13,673 nt of DNA from an uncultured Peptococcaceae bacterium (GTDB lineage: Bacteria > Bacillota > Peptococcia > Peptococcales > Peptococcaceae). Below the pieces are notes generated by a model. The model did no database searches, was not told the origin of the DNA, and worked only from the letters and a program-made list of their open reading frames with translations. The position numbers were made by a program, and so were the translations under genes. The stretch lies in assembly GCA_958451915.1 (NCBI GenBank), contig CAUDRX010000049.1:1-13673 (forward strand), in the 5' to 3' direction. Positions 1-7,034 of this stretch are shown here, in pieces (the stretch's first letter is position 1; every line of letters starts with the position of its first letter).

Positions 1-247
1 GAAAGATCGTGCGCGCCTCTTCCGTCATTGCGAAAAGATCCTGCCCATCGACCAGGACCTCACCGCCCGACGGCACATCGAGCCCGCCGATGCAGTGCAG
101 GAGCGTCGATTTGCCGCTGCCGCTCTCACCAATGACTGCTGCAAACTCGCCTTTTTCCATCGTGAACGAAACATCATGCAGGGCTTCGACTGCCGCTTCG
201 CCACATCCATAGGTTTTAGACAGTTTTTTGACTTGTAAGATCTCCAT
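1..247 (-). CDS. ABC transporter ATP-binding protein, N-terminal part (cut by window start)
   Basis: Only the first 82 codons are present; the gene runs off the left edge. The ATG at 247 is preceded by a strong GAAAGGAGG site 7 bp upstream. The protein begins MEILQVKKLSKTYG and has a Walker A motif GESGSGKST at residues 40-48, followed by LLHCIGGLDVPSGGEV, the pattern of the MacB/LolD/BceA group of ATPases that work with FtsX-like permeases. In this group the ATPase is cytoplasmic and powers export, or removal of antimicrobial peptides from the membrane. Walker B and the signature motif lie outside the window. The gene follows a response regulator and histidine kinase on the same strand, and an inverted repeat sits in its promoter region, so control by that two-component system is likely. 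The permease is expected beyond the edge. ABC ATPase identity is certain; the substrate is unknown. Confidence 0.95.
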   Translation of the reverse strand, partial: MEILQVKKLSKTYGCGEAAVEALHDVSFTMEKGEFAAVIGESGSGKSTLLHCIGGLDVPSGGEVLVDGQDLFAMTEEARTIF

Positions 248-281
248 AACTCTTACCTCCTTTCTTCAAAGATACGCCCGC

Positions 282-326
282 AAGCTTACAGTCCGATGAA
301 TCCCAGGCTTACAATCCTGTAAGCTT
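282..326 (-). promoter_or_regulatory. Putative response-regulator operator upstream of the ABC ATPase gene
   Basis: The sequence gcttaca (307-313), a 4-base spacer and tgtaagc (318-324) form a perfect inverted repeat of form TTACA-N4-TGTAA. A third half-site, gcttacag (284-291), lies exactly 23 bp from the first and makes a 9/10 direct repeat with it. The outer 10-mers 282-291 and 317-326 are also perfectly complementary. TNACA-N4-TGTAA is known as the BceR-type binding motif in Bacillota. A possible -10 (TATCTT on the minus strand, 269-274) has no good -35, which fits an activator-dependent promoter. Binding by the neighbouring regulator is inferred. Confidence 0.6.
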
Positions 327-338
327 TCCATGATCCGC

Positions 339-373
339 AAAAAAGCGCTGCCGGCCTTAACCACCGGCAGCGC
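339..373 (-). terminator. Rho-independent terminator of the two-component operon
   Basis: A perfect 10-bp GC-rich stem (345-354 with 364-373) encloses a 9-base loop and is followed on the minus strand by six T. The kinase stop codon (357-359) lies in the loop. The hairpin separates the regulator/kinase transcript from the ABC gene, which therefore needs its own promoter. Confidence 0.85.
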
Positions 374-1607
374 CTGCTGCATTTCCCGCACGCGGAAAGG
401 TCATCGTGAAGACCGCCCCTTTGCCCGGGGTGCTCGTAACACTGAGGGTCCCGCCCTGGCCTTCAACGATGGCTTTGGCGATCGGCAGCCCCAACCCGAC
501 GCCCTGACTCTGTCCCGATGACTGCACACTGCGATAAAAGCGTTTAAAGATATGATGAATGTCTTCTGCTGCGATGCCCGGCCCATCGTCGGCCACGCTG
601 AGCCACAGGAACGCTGGCGACATGCCCCAGCGAATGTCCACGTGCCCGCCCTGCGCCGTATGGTCGAGGGCATTCTTCACGAGATTGGCTACTGCTTCCT
701 TCGTCCAGGCGGCATCACAGGCAAGCACCGCCCTTTCATCCCCACTGCAGGAAAGCTGCTTGCTTTCCTTAAGCGCCCGCGTCTCGAACGGCTCCAGTAT
801 TTCATCCACCAGTGTATGCAGCATGACCGGCTGACGCACAAAAGCGACACTCCCCGCATCCAGTCGTACCAACCGCAGAAGGGCCTGGATCAGCTGAGAG
901 AGCTTGTCGATGGCACGGGCCGACTTTTCTGAGAACCGGGCAACAACCTCAGCGTTCTGCGGCTCAGCGGCAATGATCTCGTTATACATCGTGAGCGCTG
1001 CCAAAGGCGTCTTCACCTGATGTGAGATATCAGAGACCATCGTCTTGAGGAAATCCTTGACCCGCGCCTCATTTTCGCCCTGCGCCGCCAGAGAACGCGC
1101 CAGATCGTTCACCGCTGCAAAGAGCTGACTGAGCGCCCCTTCCTGCCCATCCGGCAGACGCGCACTGAGATCGCCTGCGGCATAGGCGGCAACCGTCTCA
1201 GCAGCCAACTGATAAAGGGCTGTGCGTCGCTTCAGGAAAAGCGCGCTGGACGCAAATACGAGGCCTCCGAGAAGCAATGCCGTCAGAAAAGCACCGCCTG
1301 CCGGCCCAGCCATCACCTGCCAGGGCAGCGGCAGTGTCGCCGGTGTGTGGCCCAGTTCCGCCAGAAATGCCGTGCCCGCCTCAGTTGCCGCCGCACCATC
1401 TGTGAACGCCGTCGTGACCACCGTCTCCGGCACGCCACAAGCCAAAAGCGATGAAACAGCGGCAGCTTCTTTTTCCAGGAGCAGGGCACGTGCTGCCACA
1501 GCACTCCCCCAGCCAAAGCCCAACGCCATCACAACGAACAGAAAGGAAAGCCCCGCCTGCATCGCCAGATAACGTCGTGCGCGTTTATCCAATGCGCCCA
1601 TCTTCAT
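357..1607 (-). CDS. Sensor histidine kinase (HAMP-type, two membrane segments)
   Basis: This is a membrane-bound histidine kinase that should phosphorylate the regulator encoded just upstream. The chosen ATG (1607) overlaps the regulator stop as ATGA and has GGGAGGAAGA in front of it; an in-frame ATG 15 bp upstream would give 421 instead of 416 residues. Using 416-residue numbering, there is a membrane segment at about 15-40, an extracytoplasmic stretch of about 55-60 residues, a second segment at about 95-117 and a HAMP-like linker. Then follow the H-box DISHQVKTPLAAL (His196), the N-box AVANLVKNALDH, the G1 box DDGPGIA, the F-box IFKRFYR and the G2 box GVGLGLPIAK. All catalytic motifs look intact. 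Bce-type kinases usually have almost no extracytoplasmic loop, so this one is larger than that class although the nearby operator looks BceR-like. The ligand is unknown. Confidence 0.95.
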   Translation of the reverse strand: MKMGALDKRARRYLAMQAGLSFLFVVMALGFGWGSAVAARALLLEKEAAAVSSLLACGVPETVVTTAFTDGAAATEAGTAFLAELGHTPATLPLPWQVMAGPAGGAFLTALLLGGLVFASSALFLKRRTALYQLAAETVAAYAAGDLSARLPDGQEGALSQLFAAVNDLARSLAAQGENEARVKDFLKTMVSDISHQVKTPLAALTMYNEIIAAEPQNAEVVARFSEKSARAIDKLSQLIQALLRLVRLDAGSVAFVRQPVMLHTLVDEILEPFETRALKESKQLSCSGDERAVLACDAAWTKEAVANLVKNALDHTAQGGHVDIRWGMSPAFLWLSVADDGPGIAAEDIHHIFKRFYRSVQSSGQSQGVGLGLPIAKAIVEGQGGTLSVTSTPGKGAVFTMTFPRAGNAAGAAGG

Positions 1608-2290
1608 TCTTCCTCCCGCCATTCATAGCCCAGTCCGCGAACCGTACACAGGTGCACCGGTGCCGAAGGATCGCGTTCGATCTTTTCCCGCAGACGGCGG
1701 ATATAGACCGAAAGGGTATTGTCATCGACAAAACTTCCCTGATCGTCCCACAACTGCTCCAGAAGAATGGTCCGCGTCAGTACACGGCCTTTGTTCTCTA
1801 AAAAGAGTGTGAGCAAGCGCAGCTCCGTCGCCGTCAGCGCCAGGGGCACACCATCCAGAGAAGCACGCCCGCCTTCAATGCGCAGGCCGCCGCCTGCAAG
1901 CACCGTCTCTCTGTGCGCCAGGGCCGCACCCCGTCTCAGCTGGGCACGGATGCGTGAACAGAGCTCTCCCAGCCGGAAAGGCTTGGTGATGTAATCATCG
2001 CCGCCGCTGTCCAGGGCACGGATCACATGCACCTCTTCATCCAGCGCCGTAAGGAAAATGACCGGCACAACGCTGCCCTGGCTGCGCAGCCATTCGCACA
2101 GCGCCACACCGCTGCCATCCGGCAGCGTGATGTCCAGGAGCAAAAGATCGAAAACCTCCCGCTCAAGCCGTTCCCGTGCAGCAGCAGCTGTCTGCGCTAC
2201 AGTCAACTGATATCCTTCCTTTTCCAGGGCATAATGCAGCCCGTCGATCAGACTCTGGTCATCTTCGACCAGGAGCAGCCGTTGTACCAT
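1604..2290 (-). CDS. OmpR/PhoB-family response regulator
   Basis: This is a 228-residue DNA-binding response regulator and the partner of the kinase gene it overlaps by 4 bp. The receiver domain has the acidic pair D10/D11, the phosphoacceptor D53 in LLLLDITLPDGSG, T81 in FLTAL and K103 in ITKPF, so it should be phosphorylatable. The C-terminal winged-helix domain (about 130-225) shows TATELRLLTLFLENKGRVLT, the recognition-helix region DDNTLSVYIRRLREKI and the closing VRGLGYEW of the Trans_reg_C family. The ATG at 2290 is chosen because AGGTGA lies 5 bp upstream; a reading frame 69 bp longer has no such site. A sigma-A promoter lies at 2325-2353. The likely target is the promoter of the ABC gene downstream. 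The exact subfamily (BceR, VanR or other) cannot be settled by eye. Confidence 0.96.
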   Translation of the reverse strand: MVQRLLLVEDDQSLIDGLHYALEKEGYQLTVAQTAAAARERLEREVFDLLLLDITLPDGSGVALCEWLRSQGSVVPVIFLTALDEEVHVIRALDSGGDDYITKPFRLGELCSRIRAQLRRGAALAHRETVLAGGGLRIEGGRASLDGVPLALTATELRLLTLFLENKGRVLTRTILLEQLWDDQGSFVDDNTLSVYIRRLREKIERDPSAPVHLCTVRGLGYEWREEE

Positions 2291-2324
2291 ATCTATCACC
2301 TCATCGCTCGTTTTTCTATCTTTT

Positions 2325-2353
2325 ATCATACCCGTTCCGTCCCAGCATGGAAA
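2325..2353 (-). promoter_or_regulatory. Candidate sigma-A promoter for the two-component operon
   Basis: On the minus strand TTTCCA (2348-2353, 4/6 to consensus) and TATGAT (2325-2330, 5/6) are separated by exactly 17 bp. The -35 box starts just past the T-run of the upstream terminator. Confidence 0.6.
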
Positions 2354-2357
2354 GCAC

Positions 2358-2384
2358 AAAAAAAGACGAGGGCCTGCCTCGTCT
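2358..2384 (-). terminator. Terminator of the CDF/hypothetical operon
   Basis: An 8-bp stem (agacgagg 2364-2371 with cctcgtct 2377-2384) and a 5-base loop are followed on the minus strand by seven T. It lies 8 bp after the stop codon of the upstream gene. Confidence 0.85.
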
Positions 2385-2392
2385 CTGTCGTT

Positions 2393-3160
2393 CTAGGTGA
2401 GCGTGCGCACTTCCACGCCAGCGGTGCGCCATTCCTCCAGCATCGCATCGTCTGTCGGGATGATGCAGAAATGCAGCGGCGCGCCAATGGCGAAATATGC
2501 GAACACACCGATCCCGTCCCGGGTCATAACGAGAGCCGGTGGCCGGGCGCGGCCAGGCCGATACTGCTGTTCCGAAAGAAAAGTGTGGTCGTAGGCGCTC
2601 TGGTTCAGCGTCTGCACAGCGCTGTGCAGGGTTTCCGCATCCACATCCGGAAAAAAGACCTGAAGCGTGTAGAAGCAATCCTCTTCATACAACGCGTAAG
2701 TGGCTTCGCTGTAACTGTGGTCATCGTAGGTGACAGCAACTTCCTCGATGCGCGTCTCTTTTTCCGGCACATAAACATTCATCAGTGGCAGCGTCCAGCG
2801 GCTGTCGTCAGCACTGGTGATGTACTGGGTCGCCGGCACGTCCGCGTGAACCGTCGCGCTGACCGCATCAGCCCGCCACGCGCTGGCATCCTGTAAGTAG
2901 CGCGCACCGTGGTCCTGCCAGTAGAAACCGTTGTAGCTGGCGATGAAATCGGCAAGCGTACAGTCAAAGAGCAAAAGATCATCCTCCCCCTTCGCGACCT
3001 GCACATCCAGCACCTTGCGGGGCGCTTCCTCACTGAGCGTCTCCTCCGTGCCGCCATCGCTCATGACCGGCACCTCTTCGGCAGTACCGAGAAAAAGCAC
3101 CGCCAGCACCAGCAAAAGGAGCAGACAGGCCACACCGATAAGCGCCAGGATTTTTTTCAT
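2393..3160 (-). CDS. Membrane-anchored extracytoplasmic protein of unknown function
   Basis: I do not recognise this 255-residue protein. It starts MKKILALIGVACLLLLLVLAVLFLG, a basic start plus a long hydrophobic helix (residues 4-25), so it is either anchored by its N terminus or secreted. The Cys12 context (GVAC) is a poor lipobox and hydrophobic residues continue after it, so lipid attachment is unlikely. The rest is acidic and soluble-looking, with many aromatic residues (YNGFYWQDH, CFYTLQVFF, GIGVFAYFAIG) and three cysteines after the anchor. The ATG at 3160 has AAAGGAGG 9 bp upstream, overlapping the end of the cation transporter gene; only 19 bp separate the two, so they form one transcript that ends at the terminator 2358-2384. 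A role next to metal export is possible from context only. The stop is TAG. Confidence 0.85.
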   Translation of the reverse strand: MKKILALIGVACLLLLLVLAVLFLGTAEEVPVMSDGGTEETLSEEAPRKVLDVQVAKGEDDLLLFDCTLADFIASYNGFYWQDHGARYLQDASAWRADAVSATVHADVPATQYITSADDSRWTLPLMNVYVPEKETRIEEVAVTYDDHSYSEATYALYEEDCFYTLQVFFPDVDAETLHSAVQTLNQSAYDHTFLSEQQYRPGRARPPALVMTRDGIGVFAYFAIGAPLHFCIIPTDDAMLEEWRTAGVEVRTLT

Positions 3161-3179
3161 CCTTCATAACCTCCTTTGC

Positions 3180-4301
3180 TCAATCGCTCATATCGATATC
3201 GAGGTTGGTGAAAACGTGCCAGCCGGGATAACGCTTTTCCACATCGTTCACGATATGCTGTCGCAGCGATTCACGGTCCTTGATATTGAAAGAGATGATC
3301 ACATCAAAATGGATCTTCTTTTCCTCAGGCGATGCATAAAAACCATGCATCTGAATCACACCTTTGTGAGCCATAACGAGCTTGCGCACCGTCTCGCGCA
3401 TCTCGATGGAAGTCTTGTTGGTGGTGTTGTAGGCATAGACGCCGACAGTGGTGAGATTGACACCGTGCTTTTTGAACACACGATCCTGGATGCGATGGCT
3501 CATGGCATCGATCTCAGCAGCGTTCATCTCCTCTGGCACTTCCACATGCACTGAGCCATAATAATTGCCTGGCCCGAAATCAGTAAGAAAGAGGTCATAA
3601 GCCCCCATCACGCCCGGCTCCTCGGCAACAGTGGCCTTGATGGCCTTCGAGAGCTGCCCGCTGACACGCGCCCCCATCACCGAATTGACCGCATCACCGA
3701 TCATCCCGAAGCCCGACTTGATGATAAAGAGCGCGATCACCACACCGACCCAGGCTTCCAGGCTCAGACCTGTGCCGATATAGAGCAGCGCAGAGAGGAG
3801 TACCGACAGTGAGATCACCGCATCGTACATCGCATCGAGACCAGATGCCTCGAGGGCGCCAGAGCCCACGGCCCGTCCTTTTCTCCGCACATAACGGCCA
3901 AGGCTCATCTTGACAGCGATGGCGCCAACCAGGACCAGGAGCGTGATAGCCGTATAAGAAGCCGGCTCTGGCCAAAGGATCTTCTTGGCAGATTCGATCA
4001 GCGCTGTCACGCCGGCATAGAGAATGATAACAGCCACGACCATCGTTGTCAGATACTCCATACGCCCGTGTCCGACAGGGTGCTCCTTGTCCGGCGCGCG
4101 GTTTGCCAGCTTAGTGCCGACGATGGTGATGACGCTTGAGAGTGCATCGGTCAGGTTGTTAACGGCATCGAGGATGATGGCGATCGAGCCGGATGCCAGC
4201 CCGACCAAAGCTTTGAAGACCACCAGCACGATATTGGCGAGGATACCGATCACGCTGGTACGGACGATCACCTGCTCACGTTCCCTTTCACTGCTCATCA
4301 T
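3180..4301 (-). CDS. Cation diffusion facilitator (CDF) family metal transporter
   Basis: This 373-residue protein is a proton-driven exporter of divalent metals in the cell membrane. About six membrane helices occupy residues 15-205. The transport site shows N48-x3-D52 in helix 2 (DAVNNLTDALSS) and D156-x3-D160 in helix 5 (GLDAMYDAV). The conserved loop HPVGHGRMEY is at 74-83. Zinc-type CDFs have His-x3-Asp here; an Asn/Asp plus Asp/Asp set without His resembles manganese-exporting members, so manganese (or iron) is a reasonable guess. The C-terminal cytoplasmic part is long (about 160 residues) and looks like two ferredoxin-like metal-binding modules, common in Bacillota CDFs of 370-390 residues. 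AAGGAGG lies 5 bp before the ATG at 4301; a second ATG follows directly. The gene leads an operon with the unknown protein downstream. Confidence 0.95.
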   Translation of the reverse strand: MMSSEREREQVIVRTSVIGILANIVLVVFKALVGLASGSIAIILDAVNNLTDALSSVITIVGTKLANRAPDKEHPVGHGRMEYLTTMVVAVIILYAGVTALIESAKKILWPEPASYTAITLLVLVGAIAVKMSLGRYVRRKGRAVGSGALEASGLDAMYDAVISLSVLLSALLYIGTGLSLEAWVGVVIALFIIKSGFGMIGDAVNSVMGARVSGQLSKAIKATVAEEPGVMGAYDLFLTDFGPGNYYGSVHVEVPEEMNAAEIDAMSHRIQDRVFKKHGVNLTTVGVYAYNTTNKTSIEMRETVRKLVMAHKGVIQMHGFYASPEEKKIHFDVIISFNIKDRESLRQHIVNDVEKRYPGWHVFTNLDIDMSD

Positions 4302-4329
4302 TCAGACCTCCTTCCATTCATTAACCCCT

Positions 4330-4358
4330 ATTATAGCGCAAAGACGCAGGCCCGCCTA
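4330..4358 (-). promoter_or_regulatory. Candidate promoter for the CDF operon
   Basis: On the minus strand a perfect TATAAT (4330-4335) is preceded 17 bp upstream by TAGGCG (4353-4358), a weak -35 with 3/6 matches. The leader to the ATG is about 20 bp, too short for a metal riboswitch such as yybP-ykoY. Confidence 0.5.
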
Positions 4359-4405
4359 CCGCGATCGATAAAAGATTTTTCTTGATCTTTCTGCGCTTCC
4401 CCCCT

Positions 4406-4434
4406 TTTCGATGATAAAAGCGCTCTGTTATGAT
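4406..4434 (+). promoter_or_regulatory. Candidate promoter for the EamA transporter pair
   Basis: TATGAT (4429-4434; GATAAT overlaps at 4432-4437) lies 17 bp after TTTCGA (4406-4411, 3/6). It is within the 180-bp divergent region shared with the CDF operon. The -35 is weak, so this is only a candidate. Confidence 0.35.
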
Positions 4435-4481
4435 AATCCTGGATCACGATCCACACCATCATCTGTAAAGGAGGCAGCACC

Positions 4482-5372
4482 TTGTCCTTTTTCCGTACCC
4501 GACTCAGCCGCGTCGGCATGACACGCCGCAGCGCCAACACCCTGCTGCTCCTGTGCACCATGTTCTGGGGGATGAGTTACGCCCTTAACAAGATCACCAG
4601 TGAGACTTTGTCCCCTCTGGAAGTCATGGCCATTCGCTACATGCTCGCCGGCCTCATCTGCGTCTTTCTTTTCCGCCGGCGCCTGCGCCGGGTGGACCGG
4701 CAGACGCTGCGCGACGGCACGATCCTCGCCCTCATCGCCTTTGTCAGCATCACCAGCATCTTTTACGGGCTGCAGGTGACAGAAGCGACAACCGCTGCCT
4801 TTCTCATGAGCACCTCCATCATCTTCGTACCACTGATCCAGACAGTGCGCCTGCACCGCCTGCCAGAACCTGTCATCCTCTTATGCACCGCACTGGCTAC
4901 TGCCGGCATCGCCCTGCTCTCGCTGCGTGATGGGCTCCATTTCTCTCCCGGCGCCCTGCTCTGCCTCTGCGGCGGCTTTCTCTATGCCGTTGCCATCATC
5001 CTCACCGACACCTACTCCCATCGCGGTGACGGCATTCTTTTGGGGGTGATCCAACAGGTCATCATCGGTATCCTCAGCGTGATCTCCATGCTCGCCCTCA
5101 CAGATCCTGTACTGCCAGTCCGTGCCTCGGACTGGGCGGCGCTCCTCTGTCTGACACTCTTTTGCAGCGCCTTTGCCTTCACAGCCCAGCCTTACGCCCA
5201 GGCCTACAGCACACCGGAAAACACCGCACTGATCTTTTCCCTTGAACCGGTCTTCGGCGCTGTCTATGCCTTCTTCCTGCTGGGCGAACGGCTCGCCCCG
5301 CAAGGGCTCTGCGGCACCGCCCTCGTACTCCTGAGCGTGCTCATTGTCTCCACCCACAAGACCAGGAAATGA
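4482..5372 (+). CDS. EamA/DMT-superfamily transporter, first of a tandem pair
   Basis: This is a 296-residue membrane permease of the drug/metabolite transporter superfamily with about ten helices in two EamA repeats. The start is TTG at 4482, fixed by AAAGGAGG (4467-4474) with 7 bp spacing; no ATG fits as well. The first repeat begins SANTLLLLCTMFWGMSYALNK, with SPLEVMAIRYMLAGL soon after. The second ends with the family signature ALIFSLEPVFGAVYAFFLLGE. A short basic cytoplasmic tail (HKTRK) follows. The substrate cannot be predicted; relatives export amino acids, nucleobases or other metabolites. The next gene starts 27 bp downstream, is read in the same direction and is clearly a paralog, so the two are probably co-transcribed and arose by tandem duplication. 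An EamA transporter normally works as a single polypeptide, so a heteromer is possible but not needed. Confidence 0.93.
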   Translation: MSFFRTRLSRVGMTRRSANTLLLLCTMFWGMSYALNKITSETLSPLEVMAIRYMLAGLICVFLFRRRLRRVDRQTLRDGTILALIAFVSITSIFYGLQVTEATTAAFLMSTSIIFVPLIQTVRLHRLPEPVILLCTALATAGIALLSLRDGLHFSPGALLCLCGGFLYAVAIILTDTYSHRGDGILLGVIQQVIIGILSVISMLALTDPVLPVRASDWAALLCLTLFCSAFAFTAQPYAQAYSTPENTALIFSLEPVFGAVYAFFLLGERLAPQGLCGTALVLLSVLIVSTHKTRK

Positions 5373-5399
5373 CACCCACATGAAAGGAACCACTGACCC

Positions 5400-6299
5400 A
5401 TGTCGATCATCGAACAACGCATTGGCCGCGTCGGGATATCCACGCAGAGCGCCAACCTCCTGCTCCTCCTTGTCTCCATGGCCTGGGGGCTTTCTTATGT
5501 GCTGATGAAGATCGGCGGCAGCAGCCTGCCGCCGCTGGAAGTCCTGGCGCTGCGCTTTACGCTGGCTTCTCTCGTCTGTGCGCTCATCTTCCGCCGCCGC
5601 TTTGCCCGGCTCACACGCCGCATCCTGCTCTACGGCATCGCTGACGGTATCGTTGGCTTTGCCTGCAGCTCCGCCATCATCTTCGGCACCAGGACGACCG
5701 AAGCTTCCACTGCCAGTTTTCTCACCAGCTCAGCCATCGTGATCGTACCCGTTGCCCAGGCCATCCGCAAGCACCGCCTGCCGGACCGGCGCAGCGTCTT
5801 CTGCACCCTTCTGGCCACACTCGGCATCGCGCTGCTCTCCCTTAAAGGCAGCCTCGTACTCTCCCCCGGCGCAGCGCTCTGCATCATCGGCGCCATCCTC
5901 TACGCGGCCTTCATCATCCTCACCGATGAGCTTGTGCGCCGCGAAGATGCCATTCTCCTCGGCATTCTCCAGCTCATGGTGATGTCGGTGATCGGCTGGG
6001 GCAGTACGCTCCTTGTGAACGATCCCGTGATGCCGCAGGGGCCTGTGCAATGGGGCGCCATTCTTGGCCTCGCCCTCGTCTGCAGCGCCTTCGCCTTTGT
6101 CGCACAGCCTTTCGCCCAACGTTTCGCCTCACCGGAACACACTGCCCTTATCCTCTCTATGGAACCTGTCTGGGGTGCCGTCTTCAGCTTTATCCTCCTC
6201 GCCGAGTATCTTTCTCTGCAGGCAGCCATCGGCGCATTGCTTGTCTTCGCCAGTGTCATCATCACCAGCGGCTTCAGATTCAAACGGCACCGCCATTGA
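5400..6299 (+). CDS. EamA/DMT-superfamily transporter, second of a tandem pair
   Basis: This 299-residue membrane permease is a paralog of the gene just upstream. The two share the opening R-V-G-(x)4-SAN-x-LLLL and the WG-x-SY-x-L-x-KI block, the PPLEVLALRF and TTEAS(T)ASFL(T)SSAIVIVP regions, and the C-terminal ALILSMEPVWGAVFSFILLAE. The last motif has Ala where most family members have Gly in LGE. About ten membrane helices are expected. The ATG at 5400 has only a weak upstream site (AAAGGA, 11 bp away), which together with the 27-bp gap suggests expression depends on the first gene's transcript. A weak hairpin follows at 6306-6334. The substrate is unknown; the divergence of the pair suggests related but distinct substrates. 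Confidence 0.93.
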   Translation: MSIIEQRIGRVGISTQSANLLLLLVSMAWGLSYVLMKIGGSSLPPLEVLALRFTLASLVCALIFRRRFARLTRRILLYGIADGIVGFACSSAIIFGTRTTEASTASFLTSSAIVIVPVAQAIRKHRLPDRRSVFCTLLATLGIALLSLKGSLVLSPGAALCIIGAILYAAFIILTDELVRREDAILLGILQLMVMSVIGWGSTLLVNDPVMPQGPVQWGAILGLALVCSAFAFVAQPFAQRFASPEHTALILSMEPVWGAVFSFILLAEYLSLQAAIGALLVFASVIITSGFRFKRHRH

Positions 6300-6305
6300 T
6301 CCCTG

Positions 6306-6334
6306 CATCCATGACGCATCACTGCACATGGATG
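6306..6334 (+). terminator. Weak hairpin after the EamA pair
   Basis: A perfect 8-bp inverted repeat (catccatg 6306-6313 with catggatg 6327-6334) has a 13-base loop. There is no immediate T-run; a run of five T comes only at 6351-6355. It may be a poor terminator or a transcript-end stabiliser. Confidence 0.3.
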
Positions 6335-6376
6335 TATCGTATGAGTAAAATTTTTAGAAAACTCAAATAGTCCGTC

Positions 6377-6405
6377 TTCACGCACGTCAGCAAACGTGTT
6401 ATACT
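6377..6405 (+). promoter_or_regulatory. Candidate sigma-A promoter for the CBS-pair gene
   Basis: TTCACG (6377-6382, 4/6) and TATACT (6400-6405, 5/6) are separated by 17 bp, about 68 bp before the start codon. Confidence 0.6.
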
Positions 6406-6472
6406 ATTCATATGAGAACAATGATCGCCCGTTTTTTACGGACCATCACTCAATCATTAGGAGGGATTTCAA

Positions 6473-6979
6473 ATGGCAGTACTTGTACAAGATGTAATGA
6501 TCAAAGACCCTGTTACCCTGAGTGAAAATGCGACCCTCGGCGACGCCGTCAAAGTTTTCGCAGAAAAACGCGTCGGCTGCCTGCCACTCGTGGATGAAAA
6601 TGGCGCTGTAAAATGGTTCCTGTCCGATGGCGATGTCGTTGACTACGTGGTGCGCAATGTCCGTCGTCTCAATAACGAATACAACCACATCCGTGCCTGG
6701 TATCAGCTCGACTGCTTCGGGCCATTCCTCAACCGCTGCATCGATGATGAAGCTTACAAAGCAGCCACACGCCGCGTCATCTCTGTCGCACCATCTGACA
6801 CCGTGAGAGCGGCTGCAGAGATCATGCAGAAAAAACATTTAAAACACGTTCCTGTTGTCGATGAAGGCAAACTCGTCGGGCTCATCACCCGTAATGACAT
6901 CATCAACGGTCTCTTCAGAGATTATCTGGCAAACCCAGATGCACCTTGCGTCGAAGGCGGCCAGGACGACGATTTTTGA
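6473..6979 (+). CDS. CBS-pair domain protein
   Basis: This 168-residue soluble protein consists of two CBS domains, modules that usually bind adenine nucleotides and act as energy sensors. CBS1 covers about residues 1-60 (VQDVMIKDPVTLSENATLGD, GCLPLVDENGAV, FLSDGDVVDYV). CBS2 covers about 102-150 (VISVAPSDTVRAAAEIM, KHVPVVDEGKLVGLITRNDII). The linker of about 40 residues (61-101; NEYNHIRAWYQLDCFGPFLNR) is longer than in minimal pairs and aromatic-rich. No catalytic domain is attached, so the partner it regulates is unknown. AGGAGG lies 8 bp before the ATG. The gene has its own promoter (6377-6405) and terminator (6988-7028), so it is probably a single-gene unit. The acidic tail EGGQDDDF is unusual but uninterpreted. 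Confidence 0.93.
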   Translation: MAVLVQDVMIKDPVTLSENATLGDAVKVFAEKRVGCLPLVDENGAVKWFLSDGDVVDYVVRNVRRLNNEYNHIRAWYQLDCFGPFLNRCIDDEAYKAATRRVISVAPSDTVRAAAEIMQKKHLKHVPVVDEGKLVGLITRNDIINGLFRDYLANPDAPCVEGGQDDDF

Positions 6980-6987
6980 TCGCACAC

Positions 6988-7028
6988 AAAAAGCCTTGCG
7001 AAACCAAGTGTTTCGCAAGGCTTTTTTT
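6988..7028. terminator. Strong bidirectional terminator
   Basis: A perfect 14-bp stem (6991-7004 with 7010-7023) with a 5-base loop extends with A:T pairs to 6988 and 7026 and has seven T on the plus strand and five A at the other side. It can end both the plus-strand CBS gene and the converging minus-strand acetyltransferase gene. Confidence 0.92.
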
Positions 7029-7034
7029 CATGCC

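Noticed and set aside
2027..2896. Plus-strand open reading frame of 289 codons across the regulator and the unknown protein
   Set aside because: It is antisense to real genes, crosses their terminator and promoter, and its translation has no recognisable features.
3050..3160. Lipoprotein signal in the unknown extracytoplasmic protein
   Set aside because: The only early Cys (residue 12) has Gly at -3 and lies inside the hydrophobic stretch, so a lipobox is not supported.
4302..4481. Possible metal riboswitch between the CDF operon and the EamA pair
   Set aside because: The predicted CDF leader is only about 20 bp and no yybP-ykoY-like helices were seen; the interval holds only divergent promoter candidates.
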